The notes beneath the pieces were generated by a model. That model was not told where the DNA came from, ran no database searches, and was given only the letters and a program-made list of their open reading frames with translations. Positions 63,759 through 64,000 of a DNA stretch of 64,000 nucleotides are shown in pieces; the first letter of the stretch is position 1; each line of letters opens with the position of its first letter. The DNA is from JAEUKA01 sp044228505 (GTDB lineage Bacteria > Myxococcota_A > Polyangia > Palsa-1104 > JAEUJZ01). The stretch lies in the NCBI GenBank assembly GCA_044228505.1, contig JBGAUT010000015.1, positions 51,148-115,147 of the forward strand. The letters run 5' to 3'. The translations under genes were made by a program, and so were the position numbers.

Positions 63759-64000
63759 ATGAATGCACAGGCAGTCTCACTGCGGTTCTACGGAGGCACT
63801 CTGGAACTGCGAGGACTCAGTGAAGAGTCTTCACAGTTCCCGGAGCTGAAGTGGGATGCACGTACGGCTTGTCATCGAGCGCCAGCATTGGCCTATGCGG
63901 ACCTTGTGCGGGGGCTGACCCGTGCCAAGATCGACTTTACCGACGAAGCTCGAAGCTATCCGACACTCACGAGCGGTGCGTGCATCCACCGGGAGCCGCG
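63759..64000 (+). CDS. Partial XPB-like DEAD/DEAH helicase
   Basis: About 80 residues before the right edge, beginning MNAQAVSLRFYGGTLELRG. LKWDARTACHRAPALAYADL and TDEARSYPTL match the N-terminal DNA-damage-recognition-like region of XPB/SSL2-type superfamily 2 helicases, which precedes the motor domains. The motor itself lies outside the window, so the call rests on the N-terminus only. Confidence 0.7.
   Translation, partial: MNAQAVSLRFYGGTLELRGLSEESSQFPELKWDARTACHRAPALAYADLVRGLTRAKIDFTDEARSYPTLTSGACIHREP

Overview
The window looks like a chromosomal segment of a Myxococcota-type bacterium (moderately high G+C). The taxonomic hints are FHA-sigma54 activators, Ser/Thr kinases with TPR tails, an ADYC-type lipoprotein, a geosmin synthase, and many lipoproteins and polytopic proteins with no familiar name. 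This placement is an inference from gene content. No rRNA, tRNA or CRISPR array was seen.

Left part (1-27 kb): mostly ordinary genes. They include a degenerate LytM peptidase-like protein, a cation exchanger, guaB-guaA, ppk1, an FAH-family hydrolase, a glycosyltransferase, a MoxR ATPase, pgi, a dehydrogenase and a V4R-STAS regulator. An FHA-sigma54 activator is divergent from a secreted ADYC lipoprotein. A five-site TGGCACA array and a near-consensus sigma54 promoter lie between those two genes. A TPR kinase gene that has lost its N-lobe, a DUF4424-like secreted protein and a tyrosine recombinase close this part.

Middle part (27.2-49.9 kb): a 16-gene operon read right to left (44115 to 27200), in which nearly every start overlaps or touches the previous stop. 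It begins with a class III aminotransferase fused to an acyl-ACP-reductase-like domain, a pair of activities that could turn a fatty acyl thioester into a fatty amine. It then encodes an SCP2-like protein, an APC permease, a ferritin-like diiron protein, a small membrane protein and a DUF2156 aminoacyl-tRNA-dependent transferase. Three oxidases and a histidine-rich membrane protein follow. A full set of lipid headgroup enzymes completes it: lipid kinase, Tam41-like CDP-DAG synthase, CDP-alcohol phosphotransferase, PlsC-like acyltransferase, zinc phospholipase C and patatin. The DUF2156 / small membrane protein / diiron trio recalls VlmA, VlmO and VlmB of valanimycin. I therefore propose an undescribed lipid pathway with a candidate N-N bond or azoxy step; an aminoacyl-lipid pathway is the main alternative. 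An MMPL/RND exporter and a Ser/Thr kinase-FHA-sigma54 activator pair lie upstream, with a near-consensus sigma54 promoter before the exporter, a weaker candidate before the operon, and an 11-bp five-copy repeat upstream of that.

Right part (50.6-59.3 kb): a Family 2B encapsulin operon. It has a two-domain geosmin synthase, two paralogous shell proteins with cyclic-nucleotide-binding-like insertions, a polyprenyl diphosphate synthase homologue that has lost its second Asp-rich motif, and an MscS channel with four EF-hands that is start-stop coupled to the synthase. A motif of the GLGTSAAR type is repeated in the disordered parts of the geosmin synthase and is a candidate cargo-loading signal. 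Beyond it are a secreted VOC protein, a lipoprotein, a DUF6398 protein, roughly 1-kb stretches without convincing genes, and the start of an XPB-like helicase at the right edge.
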